Source: Halicephalobus mephisto (taxonomy: Eukaryota; Nematoda; Chromadorea; Rhabditida; Panagrolaimidae). From it: DNA of 64,000 bases. Position 1 is the stretch's first letter; each line of letters starts with the position of its first letter. The translations under genes were made by a program, and so were the position numbers. Positions 1-12,574 of this stretch are shown here, in pieces. Below the pieces are notes generated by a model. It had not been told where the DNA came from. It was given only the letters and a program-made list of their open reading frames with translations, and did no database searches. The stretch lies in assembly GCA_009193035.1 (NCBI GenBank), contig SWDT01000067.1, positions 62,001-126,000 of the forward strand, written 5' to 3'.

Positions 1-3000
1 CTTCTGGAGGAATGCGACAGAATCCTCTGAGTTGATCCTTTTTCGCCGTAAAAATTACTGTTAAATTGAGCAAGTAATTTCTGAGGGGGTTGGATCACGT
101 GTCTCGGGACCCCGTTAGCCCCCAGAGTCGTCACCAAAAGACCGGATTTACAGCCTCCAGAAGACTCAAACCTCCTCGAATCCTGGGGCATCTTCTTTCC
201 TTTGTGGAATTTTCTTTTCAGAAGATAGAGGATAATCAACAAAGCAAAGAAGAATAAAAATAACACAATTATCACTGAAAAAATAAAATTATTTAAATTT
301 AAAAAAAATTATTTAAATTTAAAAAAAATTATTTTAATTTTTAAAAATAAATTTTAATAAAAAAATAAAATTATTTAAATTTAAAAAAAAATTATTTTAA
401 TTTTAAAAAATAAATTTTAATAGAAAAATAAAATTATTTCGATTTAAAAATAAATTTATTTAAATTTTTAAATTTTTTTTAATTTAAAAAATGAATTATT
501 TTAATTTTTTAATATTTCCGAAGTAAATATTCAGAATCCACTTTTTGATAAATATCTTTCTGGAAAAAAATTAAATGAAAATAAAAAATTTCATATGCCA
601 AAAGTTGAAAAACTATAGGCGAATTCGCTTGTTTTTAGTGAATTTTCAACTTAATTGCTAAAACTTATAAAATTAAAATACAAAATAAGTATTTTTTAAA
701 AGAAAATAATGAAAAAGTAAAAAAGCAAATTCGTTTATTTTTAGTGAATTTCCAACTTGTTTTATATTTTAATTTTACAAATTTTAGTAATTATTTTTTC
801 AAAAAAATAATGAAAAACTAAGAAAGTGAATTCGTTTATTTTTAGTGAATTTCCATTTTACTTGTTTTATATTTTAATTTCAATAATTAATTTTTGTAAC
901 TAAATCTACTTTTTTTACTGATTATAATTATTTAACTATTTTTTGAAAAATTAACTAAAAACACGAAAAAATTCAAATTTGTTGATTTTCGAAAAAGATG
1001 TTTAACAAAATTATTTTTCGAAGTTTGTATACATTTTTGAAAAGAATTGAATCCGATACAAGAGTGGTTTCAGAAGAATACTGTAGCTAAAGTTACTTCG
1101 ATTGCGAAATGGAGACTTACCGGCGACCATGACATAATACCAAAGGTTGTAATGAACAGCACCCGTTTCCAAATCGATCGTTTCGTTCAGAAGAACTAAA
1201 AATGCATTATCAGTTAATTTTGCTGTTTTTGTTTTTTTGATATAAAAAAGGTGCAGCAAAAATCTTAATTCCGAAGAGGGGTGGAACAAAGGGTTGAATT
1301 TATCGACTAGCTCATGCAGAATCAGAGTCGTTTGATTTTTGAAAATTCTTCATGATTTATGGGTAATCAGGGATCTTATATGCATATTTGTGAAAAGCAA
1401 ATACACTACAGTAAGAAAGTGGAAATACAGTAGGGATTTAAGATTTTCAAAAAAGTCGGAAAATAATTTTTTTATTAATGAAATTTTGTGAACATAAATT
1501 TTTTCTGTCTTTCCTTAACTTTTATATCTTAACTACACTTGGAAAAAAGTAAAATATAGTAAAAAAATGGAAATACAGTAGGGATTTAGGATTTTCAAAA
1601 AAGTCGGAAAATATTTTTTATTAATGAAATTTTGTGAACATAAATTTTTTCTGCCTTTTCCTAACTTTTATATCTTAACTACACTTGGAAAAAAGTAAAA
1701 TTTAGTAAGAAAGTGGAAATACAGTAGGGATTTAGGATTTTCAAAAAAGTCGGAAAATATTTTTTTTATTAATGAAATTTCGTGAACATAAATTTTTTCT
1801 GCCTTTTCCTAACTTTTATATCTTAACTACACTTGGAAAAAAGTAAAATCTAGTAAGGAAAATTAATACAGTAAGAATCTACAGTACTCACATAAGTCAA
1901 AAAGAATATTTTTTAATTTAATAAAATTCCCTCCGAGAAAAAAATCTCTTTTTTGTTTACTTTATCTTCCTCTTTTTACTTTTCTGTTGTAGTTATATTT
2001 TAAAAAAGTAAAATACTGTAAAAAAAGCTTAAATAATGAAAATCAAAAATATTTATGTAAATCAAAAATTTTTGATTCAACAAAATTCTCTTTGAGAAAA
2101 AAAACTTTTTTTGTTTAATTTTACATTGTAGTTATATTTAAAAAATAAAATACTGTAAAAAAAGTTTAATTAATGAAAATCAAAAATTTTTGATTCACTA
2201 AATTCCCTCAGAAAAAAATTGTTTTTTAAAAATAAGGAAAAAGGTACAGTATAGGAAAGAAAAGCATCACGAATCAGGCTTTAATTTTAATCAAATTACC
2301 AGTTCGAAACTGTTTTGACGCGAAATCTTTAAAAATAAGCAGCGCAGACTTGGTTTCATCTGTTTTTCCTAAAATTACAGTAACCAAAGAGATTTTAACT
2401 TCAAGATTACTGTAATGGACTTACCGGAATTAAATTCGATTTCAGTGAGATAAATCCAGGATCCTTGAAAATTTAACCGGAATCTGACGAATCGACCGCT
2501 TTTTCTCGACAGCGGGATTCTGAGGGAGTAGGGCGATTCAGAAGCTGGTTCCTGAGGATGGTTGTAAGTGATGGAGTCATCTGGATCGAAAAAACTTCCG
2601 TCATCGCTGAATTCGATTTGGGTCTGGGATATCGGTTCGCCCCAGGCGAAAATTTCGACATCTGTGAAGTTTTTGATTCTGTTAAATTCGAAAATGATGA
2701 CGACAGCTCCAGAAGTTGTATTTTTGCTCCATCCAATCCAGGATGAATTAGATGTAAATTTAGGGTTGGAATTTGACACATATCCATCTGTCAAAAGTCC
2801 GAGGCCCTTCTTGGAGCCCATGATGGTGTCGACTTCCTTGGTGTCCTCGAATACGGTATCTTTGAAGTTCCCTGTGCCTTCCTTCGAGGTCGAATAGGCC
2901 TCCAGATGCTCGAAGTCCTCGCATCCGTACAGCTCGGCCCTGAGGCAGACGGTCCTCGTCAGGGCCGAGTGGGGCACGATTCTGACCTTCGAGGCCAAGA

Positions 3001-6000
3001 TGGGTGGATCCAGATGTCTCAAAACCGTAACCACAGTATCCTTATTCCCTGTCATCAACTCATGTCCTGTCCTGTTTCTATACCGAATCCAAGTGCCTCC
3101 AGACCGAAAATAGTCCAAGTAATACTCGTTCGCGAATTCGGCTCCGGTCCCATTACCGTACCTCCCTTGGGTCTCGACGCTTCTGACGATGAAAGTGGAG
3201 TTCAGATTTATCTGGAGGAATTCATAGGACCCGTTTCTGATCTGCGATTTAGGACACCAGGCTCCAGAAGCCTTCTCCGTCCGGATCCTGAAGACTCAAA
3301 AGTGACTCAAGGACAGGTGGGGATTTCCGGGATGCCAATTATCCCAGGAAAAGCGCTAATTGTCAGTTTTGTTTTCTTTATCCAAAACCGTACTATTATG
3401 TAAATTAAAAACGAAAATTTTTACGAAATGGTCTTGAAACGAATTTGTAAAATTTTTAATCAAAAATTAGGTTACTGTAGAAATTAAAAAATTAAGATTT
3501 TCAAAAAATAAAAAGCAAAATTTTGTTTTTTGGAATTTCAGTTCTTGACGAAAATCCAATGATGATTTTTATTTAATTTTTTAAAATTAAATTTCGAAAT
3601 ATTTTAATTTTAAATAATTTTAAATTTTAATTTTTTCAATTTCTAATTTTAAATCAAAAAAGTTATATTAGATTTTAAAATATTTTAATTTTAAATTATT
3701 TTTTATTTTTTAAATTTAAAAAAGTTATATTTTGGGATATTTTGATTTTGAAATTATTTTTTATTTTTTAAATTTATATTTTTTAAATTTAAAAAAGTTG
3801 TATTTTGGGATATTTTGATTTTGAAATTATTTTTTATTTTTTAAATTTATATTTTTTAAATTTAAAAAAGTTGTATTTTGAAATATTTTGATTTTGAAAT
3901 TATTTTTTATTTTTTAAATTTTACCTTGCGTTCTGTGGTCCGACGCTTTGTTCGTCGAAACTTGAAGAAGCGGTAATTTGTGAATCGAGAATGTCCCCGG
4001 ATTCCATCCCTAGAGGACTTGAATGACATTTTCCTGAAACATCCATCATTAAGATCATAAAAGTGTCAAAAATCTTTTTTCTTTGTGGTTTTTGGGACAG
4101 CCGTGACCATCACTTAGATCCCCGATTAAGATAAAATTATTTTTGACCTCCAAGGTCAGCTGTACAAATTTTCCTAATTAGGATTCTTCGAAATAAAATT
4201 TCCGGAAAAATGTATTTCGTTAAATAAGTTTTGTTTTGACAAATACCGAAGATCTTGATTCGATTTAGTTTCGAACGAAATTTGCATAATTAGCCCTGGG
4301 CACTCGAGTGAAAATAAGACAACTGTCGAACCGGACTCATTTGTCCACTTGACTAATGAGAAGGAAAAAATAAAGTGACCACAGTTTTATAAAATTAGCT
4401 TCATTGTATTCCAAATTCTGGCTCTCGACACGAAAGTTCCCCAAAAACATAAATTTTTAAGATTTAAATTTGGTTCAAAAATGTAAACTAAAATGAACTT
4501 AATTCTCAACACGAAAGTCTGAAAATCAAAAATTTTTCAATTTTTGAATTAGATCTAAAAATACAGACTAAAATGAACTTGACTCTCGACACGAAAGTTC
4601 CTGAAAACCGTAATAAACTTGCTCATTTATCGTTGCAAATAAAATTTTCCAAAAAGAGCTTATTGATAGTAATTTTTCGGTTTAAAATTATTTATATTTT
4701 TAAGCATTTTTTTCAAAAAATGTTTATATTCATTATTAGGCAAAATCCCTTGTAAAAAAATTTTTATCGAATCTCAGAAAAAAGAATTACATAACTCGCG
4801 ATATTCCGAGACAAAAAATAATTCGAATTAATTGCGGATCTTCCAGAAACACTATCCATACGGTTATTTGAGATATCTTTTCACACAAAATTGCGCAATT
4901 TTCTTTTTTCTTAAATATTCGAAAGTCTTCCGAGTGCTCTACAGTATCCTTTTTTTGAGTACCTAAGTTTTTACAGATACCCTAAAACATCTTTCTAAAC
5001 ATTCTACAGTATTCTTATTTCTTTTCTGAATATCCAAAAGGTCTTCCAAACATCCTAAAGTACCTCCCCACCTACCTAAAATTAGCCCCTTTCTCTCTTT
5101 TAAACACCTTAAAATATTTTCTAATATGCCTAAAAATCACTCTAATAAGCAAAAAATACATCTTCGGGTATTTAAAATTATTCTTTTTTATGTTCTGAAT
5201 ACCTTAGAGTACCTCCTCTTGAACACCCTAAAGTATCTAAAAATCTCCGTAGTAAACAAAAAGTACGTTTTTGAATATTTAAAATTATTTTTTTTATGTT
5301 CTGAATACCTTAGAGTATCCCCTCTTGAACACCCCTGAAGTACCTAAAAATCTCCCTAATAAACAAAAAAAAAGGTTTTTAATATTTAAAATTATTTTTT
5401 TATGTTCTGAATACCTTAGAGTACCTCCTCTTGAAGACCCCTGAAGTACCTAAAAATCTCCCTAATAAACAAAAAATGCATCTTCGAATATTTAAAATTC
5501 CTCTTTTCCCATCTTCTGAATACATTAGAGTACCTCCTCTTGAACACCCTAAAGTACCCTTCTAACCACCTGATAGTCCCTTGTTTTGTTTTATGAATAC
5601 CTAAAAGTGACTTTTGTCGAATTGGGCATCTCGTTGAAAGCTTTTCGGACAACAAAGCTTGTTGCGCAACAATGAACGCCTTTCCGGATTCTGTCGGGAA
5701 TTGCGCAAACGGCCATTTCCGACCTTATTTCCGGATTTAGCGTTCTTGAGGAAATATGAATATTTCATGTCCAGCTATTTCATCGAAAAAGCGCTTTGTG
5801 TAAAGGTGCAAATTGACCATGCTTCAATTGGACCAATTTGGTTTCAAAGAACCACTAACAAAGCTAAAGGTCACAAAATGAATCGGAAATTACTCGTTCC
5901 AGAACCTTGGAATTTTGAAATTTTCATTTTTCTGGAAAAATTTCAAGTTACGGTCCTACCACGAATAATGTTTATTTTTTAAATTTGGTTATTAACCTTT

Positions 6001-7756
6001 CAAAGAACCGCTAACAAAGCTAACAATTACAAAATATTCGTTCCAGAACCTTGGAATTTTAAAATTTTCATTTTTCTGGAAAAATTCCAAGTTACGGTCC
6101 TACCACGAATAATGTTTATTTTTTAAATTTGGTTATTAACCCTTTAAAGAATTCTTACCAAACATAAATACTACACAATATTCGTTCTAAAACCTAGGAA
6201 TTTTAAAATTTTCATTTTTCTGGAAAAATTCCAAGTTACGGTCCTGCCACGAATAATGTTTATTTTTTAAATTTGGTTATTAACCTTTAAAAAATCCTTA
6301 CCAAACATAAATACCACACAATATTTTTCCTAAAACCTAAGAATTTTAAAATTTTCATTTTTCTGGAAAAATTCCAAGTTACGGTCCTGCCACGAATAAT
6401 GTTTATTTTTTAAATTTGGTTATCAATCCTTTAAAGCTTCTTTTTGAGAAAGGTCAATCACTATTTAATGACGCAATATGTCTCAATTAGTTTGATGGAT
6501 ATAGTTGCAGCTGTTGTTGTTTGTAAAAAGATCAAAGAAGCCGCCAAAAACCCCTTTACAGACTGGTCAATCTGGTTGCGTGTCCGGACAAGTGACAACA
6601 GACTTCTTTGTCCTGTTTGCCAGTCAATCTTTTTTGTGCCAGAACATACCCCTATACCGTAAATCACTTCCTCGAGGAACAATGACATTTATACTATTTC
6701 AAAAATAAAAAAAACAAAAATTTTCAACGAAATTTTTTGAATTTTAAAATTTTAAAAATTGTTTTAAAAAAATTTGAATTTTTAAAAAATTTAAAATTTT
6801 TATTTTTTTCGAAAAATTTTTAAAAATTCCAAAAATTTCAAATTTTCGATGTTTTTTGAATTTTTAAGAAATTTAAAATTTTTGTTTTTTTTAATTTTGT
6901 AAAATTTTAAAAATCTGAAATCTTTGAAATTTTTAGAATTTTCTCAAAATTTTGATTTTTCTCTAATCCAGATGAAACTTGTAATTTCAAAATGATGGAT
7001 TGATCAGATTCCCTGGGATCAGAGCAATCAATCAAAATCCGTTCGAAATCGATTTCAAGACTTGTAAAATAATAAAATTAGAAAAGACCAGATTTTCCAT
7101 TTTAAAAAAGCAACAAACAAGGTTCAAACAATTTAGGATTTCGAGGGTTCTTGACTCTCCCGGATAATTGTAATCGTAAAACGCCATCTGTCAACAGATA
7201 CAACTTTTTCGACCACAAAAATCCCGTTTTTTATTGTCCAGATTTAGTCACTATTCAAATAATTCTTTTAGATTAAATTTAAAATTAAAAAATAAAACAT
7301 TTATAAAAATTCCTAAATTTCCAAAAATTAAAAAAAAATAAAACATTTATAAAAATCTAATTTTTTTATTAACAAAATCAGAAATGCTTTTGGATAGTGA
7401 CTAAAGTGTGATTTTTATCTATATTTAGTCACTATCCATTAATTTTTATAAATTTTATAAATTTAAATAATTTTTTGAATAATAAAAAATTTTTGTTGAA
7501 TTTGTAAATTTGTTTTTAAAAATATTTTAGAAGACTTAAAATCCAATTTTTCGAAGAGCACTAAGAGGCAAATTTCTCCAGGGGATAAAACGGACCCGAA
7601 TTGGACAGCTCCGATGATTATTAAAATTCGAAGCCCTCGAGTTGATGCGCAAAAGTAAAATTAAAAATTAAACATGGGAAACTTACCAAGATTTAAGGTT
7701 TCTGTAATTGACGGAAATCCACTCAGGACCAAAAATAAAAATAAAAATAAAATCAT
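1..7756 (-). CDS. ddr: Discoidin-domain receptor tyrosine kinase, 5' part (kinase beyond left edge)
   Basis: Collagen-receptor-type RTK of the plasma membrane (family knowledge). Exons read 7756-7687, 4033-3925, 3287-2425, 1195-1121 and 274-1 (continuing off the edge); all phases close. Exon 1 gives a signal peptide (MILFLFLFLVLSG...). Exons 2-3 give an N-terminal discoidin domain (CHSSPLGMESG, ITASSS, GAWCPKSQI, EFLQINLN, ending CLRAELYGCED), then a discoidin-like domain (LTDGYVS, FEFNRIKNFTDVEIF) as in human DDR1/2. Exon 4 is a short linker. Exon 5 starts with a hydrophobic helix (VIIVLFLFFFALLIILYLL, about residues 373-391), then a basic, Ser-rich juxtamembrane stretch. About 463 residues are visible. 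C. elegans has two homologues; I cannot say which this is. Intron 1 is 3.65 kb. Without the kinase exons the catalytic state is unknown. Confidence 0.92.
275..1120. repeat. Intron with three-copy AT-rich repeat
   Basis: Intron of the discoidin receptor gene. 275-540 is almost pure A/T (AAATTATTTAAATTT runs). About 610-880 holds three imperfect copies of a roughly 115 bp unit recognisable by AATTCGTTTATTTTTAGTG. No coding signal was seen on either strand. Confidence 0.6.
1400..1870. repeat. Tandem repeat, about 147 bp unit, 3-4 copies
   Basis: Copies begin near 1410, 1558, 1704 and 1851 at AGTAAGAAAGTGGAAATACA or a close variant and run through AGTCGGAAAATA and TTTTCCTAACTTTTATATC. The array sits inside an intron of the discoidin receptor. 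Downstream to 2340 there is related AT-rich sequence with no gene. Confidence 0.8.
3600..3920. repeat. AT-rich intronic repeat
   Basis: Three copies of a roughly 66 bp unit with AAGTTGTATTTTGGGATATT followed by TTTGAAATTATTTTTTATTT. It fills the 3' half of the 637 bp intron between the two discoidin exons and ends at the donor of the upstream exon. Confidence 0.65.
5040..5570. repeat. Tandem repeat, about 107 bp unit, 5 copies
   Basis: Unit contains CTGAATACCTTAGAGTACCT, CTTGAACACCCTAAAG, CTAAAAATCTCCCTAATAAAC and ATATTTAAAATTATT. Copies lie near 5100, 5218, 5325, 5424 and 5540, within the 3.65 kb first intron of the discoidin receptor. Several frames are open by chance only. Confidence 0.8.
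5880..6430. repeat. Tandem repeat, about 145 bp unit, 4 copies
   Basis: Each copy carries CATTTTTCTGGAAAAATTCC, AAGTTACGGTCCTACCACGA and TGTTTATTTTTTAAATTTGG; starts fall near 5900, 6050, 6190 and 6330. Same intron as the preceding array. 6440-6700 is less AT-rich, but I found no exon that fits the receptor frame. Confidence 0.8.
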
Positions 7757-7789
7757 TTTAGTCGAAGATTTCTCAAATCGAAGAAATTG

Positions 7790-8450
7790 AACAAAAAATC
7801 ATATTTCGGATTTTCTCGAAATGTTTGAGCAATCTGAAAAAATTAAAATAACTCTAATTTTGTAAATAAAAAACTCGAATTTTACGAATTAAAAAATCCA
7901 AATTTTTAAAATAAAAAAAATTAAAAAATCCAAATTTTAAAAATTAAAAAAATTAAAAAATCCAAATTTTTAAAATGAAAAAACTTGAATTTTACGAATA
8001 AAAAATTTTAATTTTATGAATAAAAAAAATAAAATTAGCTGTATTAAAAAGATTAAAAAGTAAAATTTATTGTATCAAAAATATTAAAAAATAAAATTGT
8101 TATATAAAAAAATCAAAAAATAAAATTATTGTATTAAAAAATTAAAAAAAAATAAAATTTTATTTAAAAAATTAGAAAATAAAATTTAAAAAAAATAAGA
8201 TTTATAAAAAAAATGAAATTAATTTTATTTAAAAATTAGAAAATAAGATTTATAAAAAAAATGAAATTAATTTTATTAAAAAATCAGAAAATAAAATTTA
8301 TAAAAAAAAAGAAATTAATTTTATTAAAAAATCAGAAAATAAGATTTATAAAAAAAAATGAATTTTATTTAAAAAAAACGAAATTAATTTTATCAGAAAA
8401 ATTTAAAAATGACATTACTGTATCAAAAATGAAATTAATTGCGATAAATG
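7790..8450. repeat. A-rich low-complexity tract upstream of the receptor gene
   Basis: Runs of AAAATTAAAAAATCCAAATTTTT and then AAAATTAGAAAATAAGATTTATAA-type units. It lies just upstream of the discoidin receptor start codon, so the promoter would have to sit in or beside it. No gene seen. Confidence 0.6.
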
Positions 8451-8495
8451 TTGTCCTAGTGGGGATTCATCAAGACTACAGCTGTGGAAATATAA

Positions 8496-8750
8496 ATATT
8501 TTGGCCATTTTGGGTCATTCATGGCCAGAACAGAAAAGACATAAATGACCAGACAAAAGACCAGTCCGAGAAAACAAGGCGGAGCTCCAAGGCAACTCTT
8601 GCAAAGAATTTACGGCAAGAGAAAGTTGATCCAAAAAATCCTCCTTTTCGGAAGGTGAGAAAAGCACTTGAGAAAAATATGAAACAAAATCCCGAGAGGA
8701 TCTCCCGTTTCATTCAACGTGTCATCGAGTCCTCCGACAGCCGTTCCTGA
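8496..8750 (+). other. Short GC-richer island with small overlapping ORFs, first lines resemble a histone H3 tail
   Basis: This stretch stands out from AT-rich surroundings by base composition. ATG at 8521 reads MARTEKT then stop. ATG at 8545 reads a 37-codon frame beginning MTRQKTSPRKQGGAPRQLL, running into a good donor (AAG|GTGAGA at 8655). A third frame is open from 8496 to the stop at 8748-8750 and is basic and Lys/Glu-rich. The first two resemble a histone H3 tail (RTKQTARKSTGGKAPRKQL) in residue order, but no histone fold follows. It may be a decayed gene fragment, an exon of an unseen gene, or chance. Confidence 0.25.
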
Positions 8751-8879
8751 GCATACAAAAGATCAAAATTGAACACTTTTTAAATGACAGTTAAGCCACG
8801 ATGAAAAAGGTACAATTTATTTTTCAAAAAATTCAGATCAATAAAATGCTTAATTTCAAAATCAATTTTTCGCACAACA

Positions 8880-9310
8880 ATCAAGCAGACCAATCTGTTA
8901 AAACGTTGCGGGCATGTTGCAGATTTTAATTTTATTTCGAAATTTTTATAGAAATAAAAATGAAAATATGGACCAATCTGCAAAATGTTGCGGGCATGTT
9001 GCAGATTTCGCTTTGACTTTGATGTTTACCTACCTGCGTAAACGTAGCAGGCATGTTGCAGATTTTGATTTTATTTCGAAATTTTCATAAATCTAAAAAT
9101 GAAAATATGGATCAGTCTGCAAAAACGTTGCGGGCATGTTGCAGATTTTACTTTGATTTTGATGTTTACCTACTTGCGTAAACGTTGCGGGCATGTTGCA
9201 AATTTTGATTTTATTTCGAAATTTTCATAAATCTAAAAATGAAAATATGGATCAGTCTGCATAAACGTAGCAGGCATGTTGCAGATTTTGATTTTATTTC
9301 GAGGTCGACC
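8880..9310. repeat. Tandem array with GTTGCGGGCATGTTGCA core
   Basis: Six copies of ACGTTGCGGGCATGTTGCAG (or ACGTAGCAGGC variant), alternating with GATGTTTACCTACTTGCG and with GAAAATATGGATCAGTCTGC. The array ends in a small palindrome, TCGAGGT ... ACCTCGA (9299-9326). The linker GATGTTTACCTACTTGC recurs in the array at 12.2-12.5 kb. Confidence 0.8.
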
Positions 9311-9776
9311 ATTTTATAAACCTCGATACAGTAGTGAATTTTTGGAAATTTTTCTAAAATCAAAAAAAAATATTTTTAAAATTAAAAAAAAATAATTTTT
9401 ATATTTAAAAAAAATGAATTTGAATAAAATCATAGCTTCGATAGTGACTCAAAAAATTCCAAAAAATGAAAACCTTCACACCTGGAAAAAATTTAAATTT
9501 TTTTTTAAGCTTTTCAAAAAAATCGGCAAATTTGAAAAGGCCAAAAAACACATCAATCTTGTTTAAAACAAGTATTTTTTCAAAGAAATTTTTTTCGGTC
9601 AAATAAAAAATTAAACGATTATTTTGGATTTCCGGTAGTTTTTGACATTTTTGAAAAAAATCATTCACGAAAAAATCGAATTTGAAAAAACTCAAGTCAT
9701 GAATCACAGAAAATCATAAGATTATAAGAACCGGGAATGTTTGTCGTGGAAATTCTCGAAGATCGGTCTCTAGGAA

Positions 9777-10300
9777 AACTTTCCAGTTGAGACCGAAAAA
9801 ATGTAAAAATTAATTTTTTAAAGTTTCAATTACAAAATCATAAAAAACAAAAATATTTATTATAAAATTTTAAAAATAATTTTAATAGAAATTTTTGAAA
9901 CTTTCCAGTTGAGACCGAAAAAGTATAAAAATTAATTTTTAAAAGTTTCAATTACAAAATCATAAAAAACAAAAATATTTATTATAAAATTTTGAAAATA
10001 ATCTCGACAGGAATTTTTGAAACTTTCCAGTTGAGACCGAAAAAATGTAAAAATTAATTTTTAAAAGTTTCAATTACAAAATCATAAAAAACAAAAATAT
10101 TTATTATAAAATTTTAAAAATAATCTCGACAAAAATTTTTGAAACTTTCCAGTTGAGACCAAAAAGTATAAAAATTGAGCTTTTTAGTATTTCTGGAATG
10201 TTTTATAAAATCATAAAAAACAAAAATATTTATTTTAGAATTTCAAAAATAATCTCGACAGGAATTTTTGAAACTTCCCGGTTGAGACCAAAAAGTATAA
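9777..10300. repeat. Tandem repeat, about 121 bp unit, 5 copies
   Basis: Copies start at GAAACTTTCCAGTTGAGACC near 9777, 9898, 10019, 10142 and 10263 and include TTACAAAATCATAAAAAACA and AATAATCTCGACAGG. No gene is seen in the surrounding 9310-10490. Confidence 0.85.
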
Positions 10301-10489
10301 AATTTTAAATGTAGGTCTAAAAGGTTCTAAATTTTATATGATGCCCTGAAATCTCATTTAAAGATCGAAAAAAAGAAAATTGAATTTTATTGGTCATAAC
10401 CAGAATTTTCAATTTTCAGAAGTTTTTGGAAAGCAGTTAAAAATTTCCGAACAAAAATTAGGCTAGAATTTTCAAATAAAAAATTATTT

Positions 10490-10870
10490 ATTCTGGATTT
10501 TGAATTTTCTCTAATTTTTGAACATATCTATCAAGTTCGAATTTTTAATTTTTCGAACATATTTATTAAGTTCAAATTTCGAAGTTTTTTAAATTTTCGA
10601 ACATATCTATCAAGTTCGAATTTTTAATTTTTCGAATTTATCTATTAAGCCAGAATTTCGAAGTTTTTTAAATTTTCGAACATATCTATCAAGTTCGAAT
10701 TTTCAAATCTTTAAATTTTTAAATTTATCTATTAAGCTAGAATTTTCAAATCTTTAAATTTTTAATTTTTCGAATTTATCTATTAGGCCAGAATTTTTAA
10801 ATTTTAATTTTTCGAACTTATCTATTAAGCCAGAATTTCGAAGTTTCTCTAATTTTTGAATTTGATAATC
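10490..10870. repeat. Short-unit repeat of TCGAACATATCTATCAAGTTCG type
   Basis: About seven copies of a roughly 50 bp unit around AACATATCTATCAAGTTCGA or TTATCTATTAAGCCAGAATT. Sequence from 10870 to 11450 is AT-rich and carries no supportable gene. Confidence 0.7.
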
Positions 10871-11459
10871 AAAATTGAAATTTTCGATTTTTGAACTCGA
10901 ATTAGTTAAAAACTGATTCTAAAGGTCAAAATCGATAGTTTTGGTCACAGCAAAAAATAAGGATAAACCAAACGAAAAATTTCTTTTTATCAGTTTTATT
11001 GACATTGATCAACTGATTGGACGAAAATTGGCCAAAGTGGATTTTCGATCGATTGTCGAAAAAACAAGTTTTAAAACCAAAAATGATAATTAAAAATCGG
11101 ATTATTTATAAAAATATTTTTAAAATAAAACAAATTTTTCAAAAAAACAATTTTAAAAAGTCAAATTTTTTTAAAAAATTTAAAAAAAAAGAATTTTTTA
11201 GAAAAAATTAAAAAAAAAAACAATTTTAAAAAGTCAAATTTTTTAGAAAAAATTTAAAAAAAAAAACAAAAAAATCGATTAGAATTTTTTTGAACTGGCA
11301 ATTGACTGCCATGAAGGTTCAAGTGAGGTTTTATGAACCCCAACTCGAGTTGAAGTAAGTACTTTCGGATTTGAACCAACTCTTATTTGTCTCATTTGCA
11401 TATCTGAAAAAAGGATTAGATCGGAAATCCTTAGTGACTAATTTTAATGATTTTTAATT

Positions 11460-11830
11460 GTCAGGATTACTATGATTTTCTGAAAGCTTTAGAATCCTAG
11501 TACAGGATTCTGAAGTTTTCAAAGATACTGTAGAAGTTTTTGAAATTCTATAAAAGCCTTCTGAAGTTCTCAAAGATACTGTAGAAGTTTTCGAAATTTT
11601 CAAAGATACTGTAGAAATTTTTGAAATTCTATGAAAGCTTTTCGAAATCTCTAAATATATTGCAGAAGTTTTCGAAATTCTCAAAGATACTGTAGAAATT
11701 TTTGAAATTCTATAAAAGCCTTCTGAAATTTTCGAAAATCTAACATAAATTTTTGGAATTTTCTACAATCCAATAAAATTCTCTAAAATTCTCTAAATTT
11801 TCTAAAATTTTTCTAAAATTTTACAGATAT
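11460..11830. repeat. Repeat of AAAGATACTGTAGAAGTTTTCGAAATTC type
   Basis: Five or more copies of a roughly 60 bp unit, decaying into TTCTAAAATTTTCTAAAATT. The same TTCTAGAATCC/TTTCTAAAATT flavour returns at 17.2-17.9, 35.3-35.7 and 58.7-59.2 kb. Confidence 0.7.
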
Positions 11831-12121
11831 TTTTTAAAATTTCAGAATCTAATCCAAAATTTTGAATCTGACATCTGAAATAAAAAATTCCAAAATTCGT
11901 GTCGAGACAACTTCCTGAATACAATTATTACTAATTTTTGTAATTCCGTGATTCATCGCAATAACATCAAAAAACGAATAGCATGATCGAAAAAAACTAA
12001 TATTTTTTAATTTTCGTGAAAGAAAAAAATTCATGAATAAAAAATTCGAAATTGAGTGCATTCAACAATGCAACTGTCAAATGTCCGTTTTTGTTTTTCC
12101 ATTAAAATCAATTTTCCAGTG

Positions 12122-12574
12122 CCGAGGGCTATAAAGAGATCGACATCAAAATTAAATTAAATTTTTACAGAAAAATAAGCAAACAAAATAGTTCGAATGT
12201 TGCACGCAAAGTGCAGATTTTAGTTTTGATTTTGATGTTGACTTGTCTGCCAGAATGTTGGGCGCAAAGTGCAAATTTTGACTAATTTCGATGTCCACCT
12301 ACTTGCCAGAATGTTGCGCGCAAAGTGCAATGTTTGATGTTTACCTACTTGCCGGAATGTTGCGCGCAAAGTGCAATTTTTGATGTCCACCTACTTGCCA
12401 GAATATTGCGCGCAAAGTGCAATTTTTGATGTCCACCTACTTGCCAGAATATTGCGCGCAAAGTGCAGATTATGATTGTAATTTCAATGTCCACCTATCT
12501 GCTCAAATGTTGCGAGCAAAGTGCAAATTTTATTTTAATTTTGATTTTGATGTCTATTTCTTTATAGACCTCGG
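12122..12574. mobile_element. 453 bp element: terminal inverted repeats around a GTTGCGCGCAAAGTGCA array
   Basis: Left end 12122-12153 starts CCGAGGGCTATAAAGAGATC; right end 12537-12574, read on the minus strand, starts CCGAGGTCTATAAAGAAATA. Both continue as GACATCAAAAT, so the ends are about 30 bp imperfect inverted repeats. Between them lie seven copies of a roughly 48 bp unit with the palindromic core TTGCGCGCAA and linker CCACCTACTTGCCAGAAT. This is the layout of a non-autonomous MITE with an internal satellite. No transposase is present and no clear target-site duplication was found. Confidence 0.65.

Noticed and set aside
6444..6708. Extra exon of the discoidin receptor in its first intron
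   Set aside because: Frames here are on the wrong strand or lack acceptor/donor; exons at 7756-7687 and 4033-3925 already join in phase and match the family.
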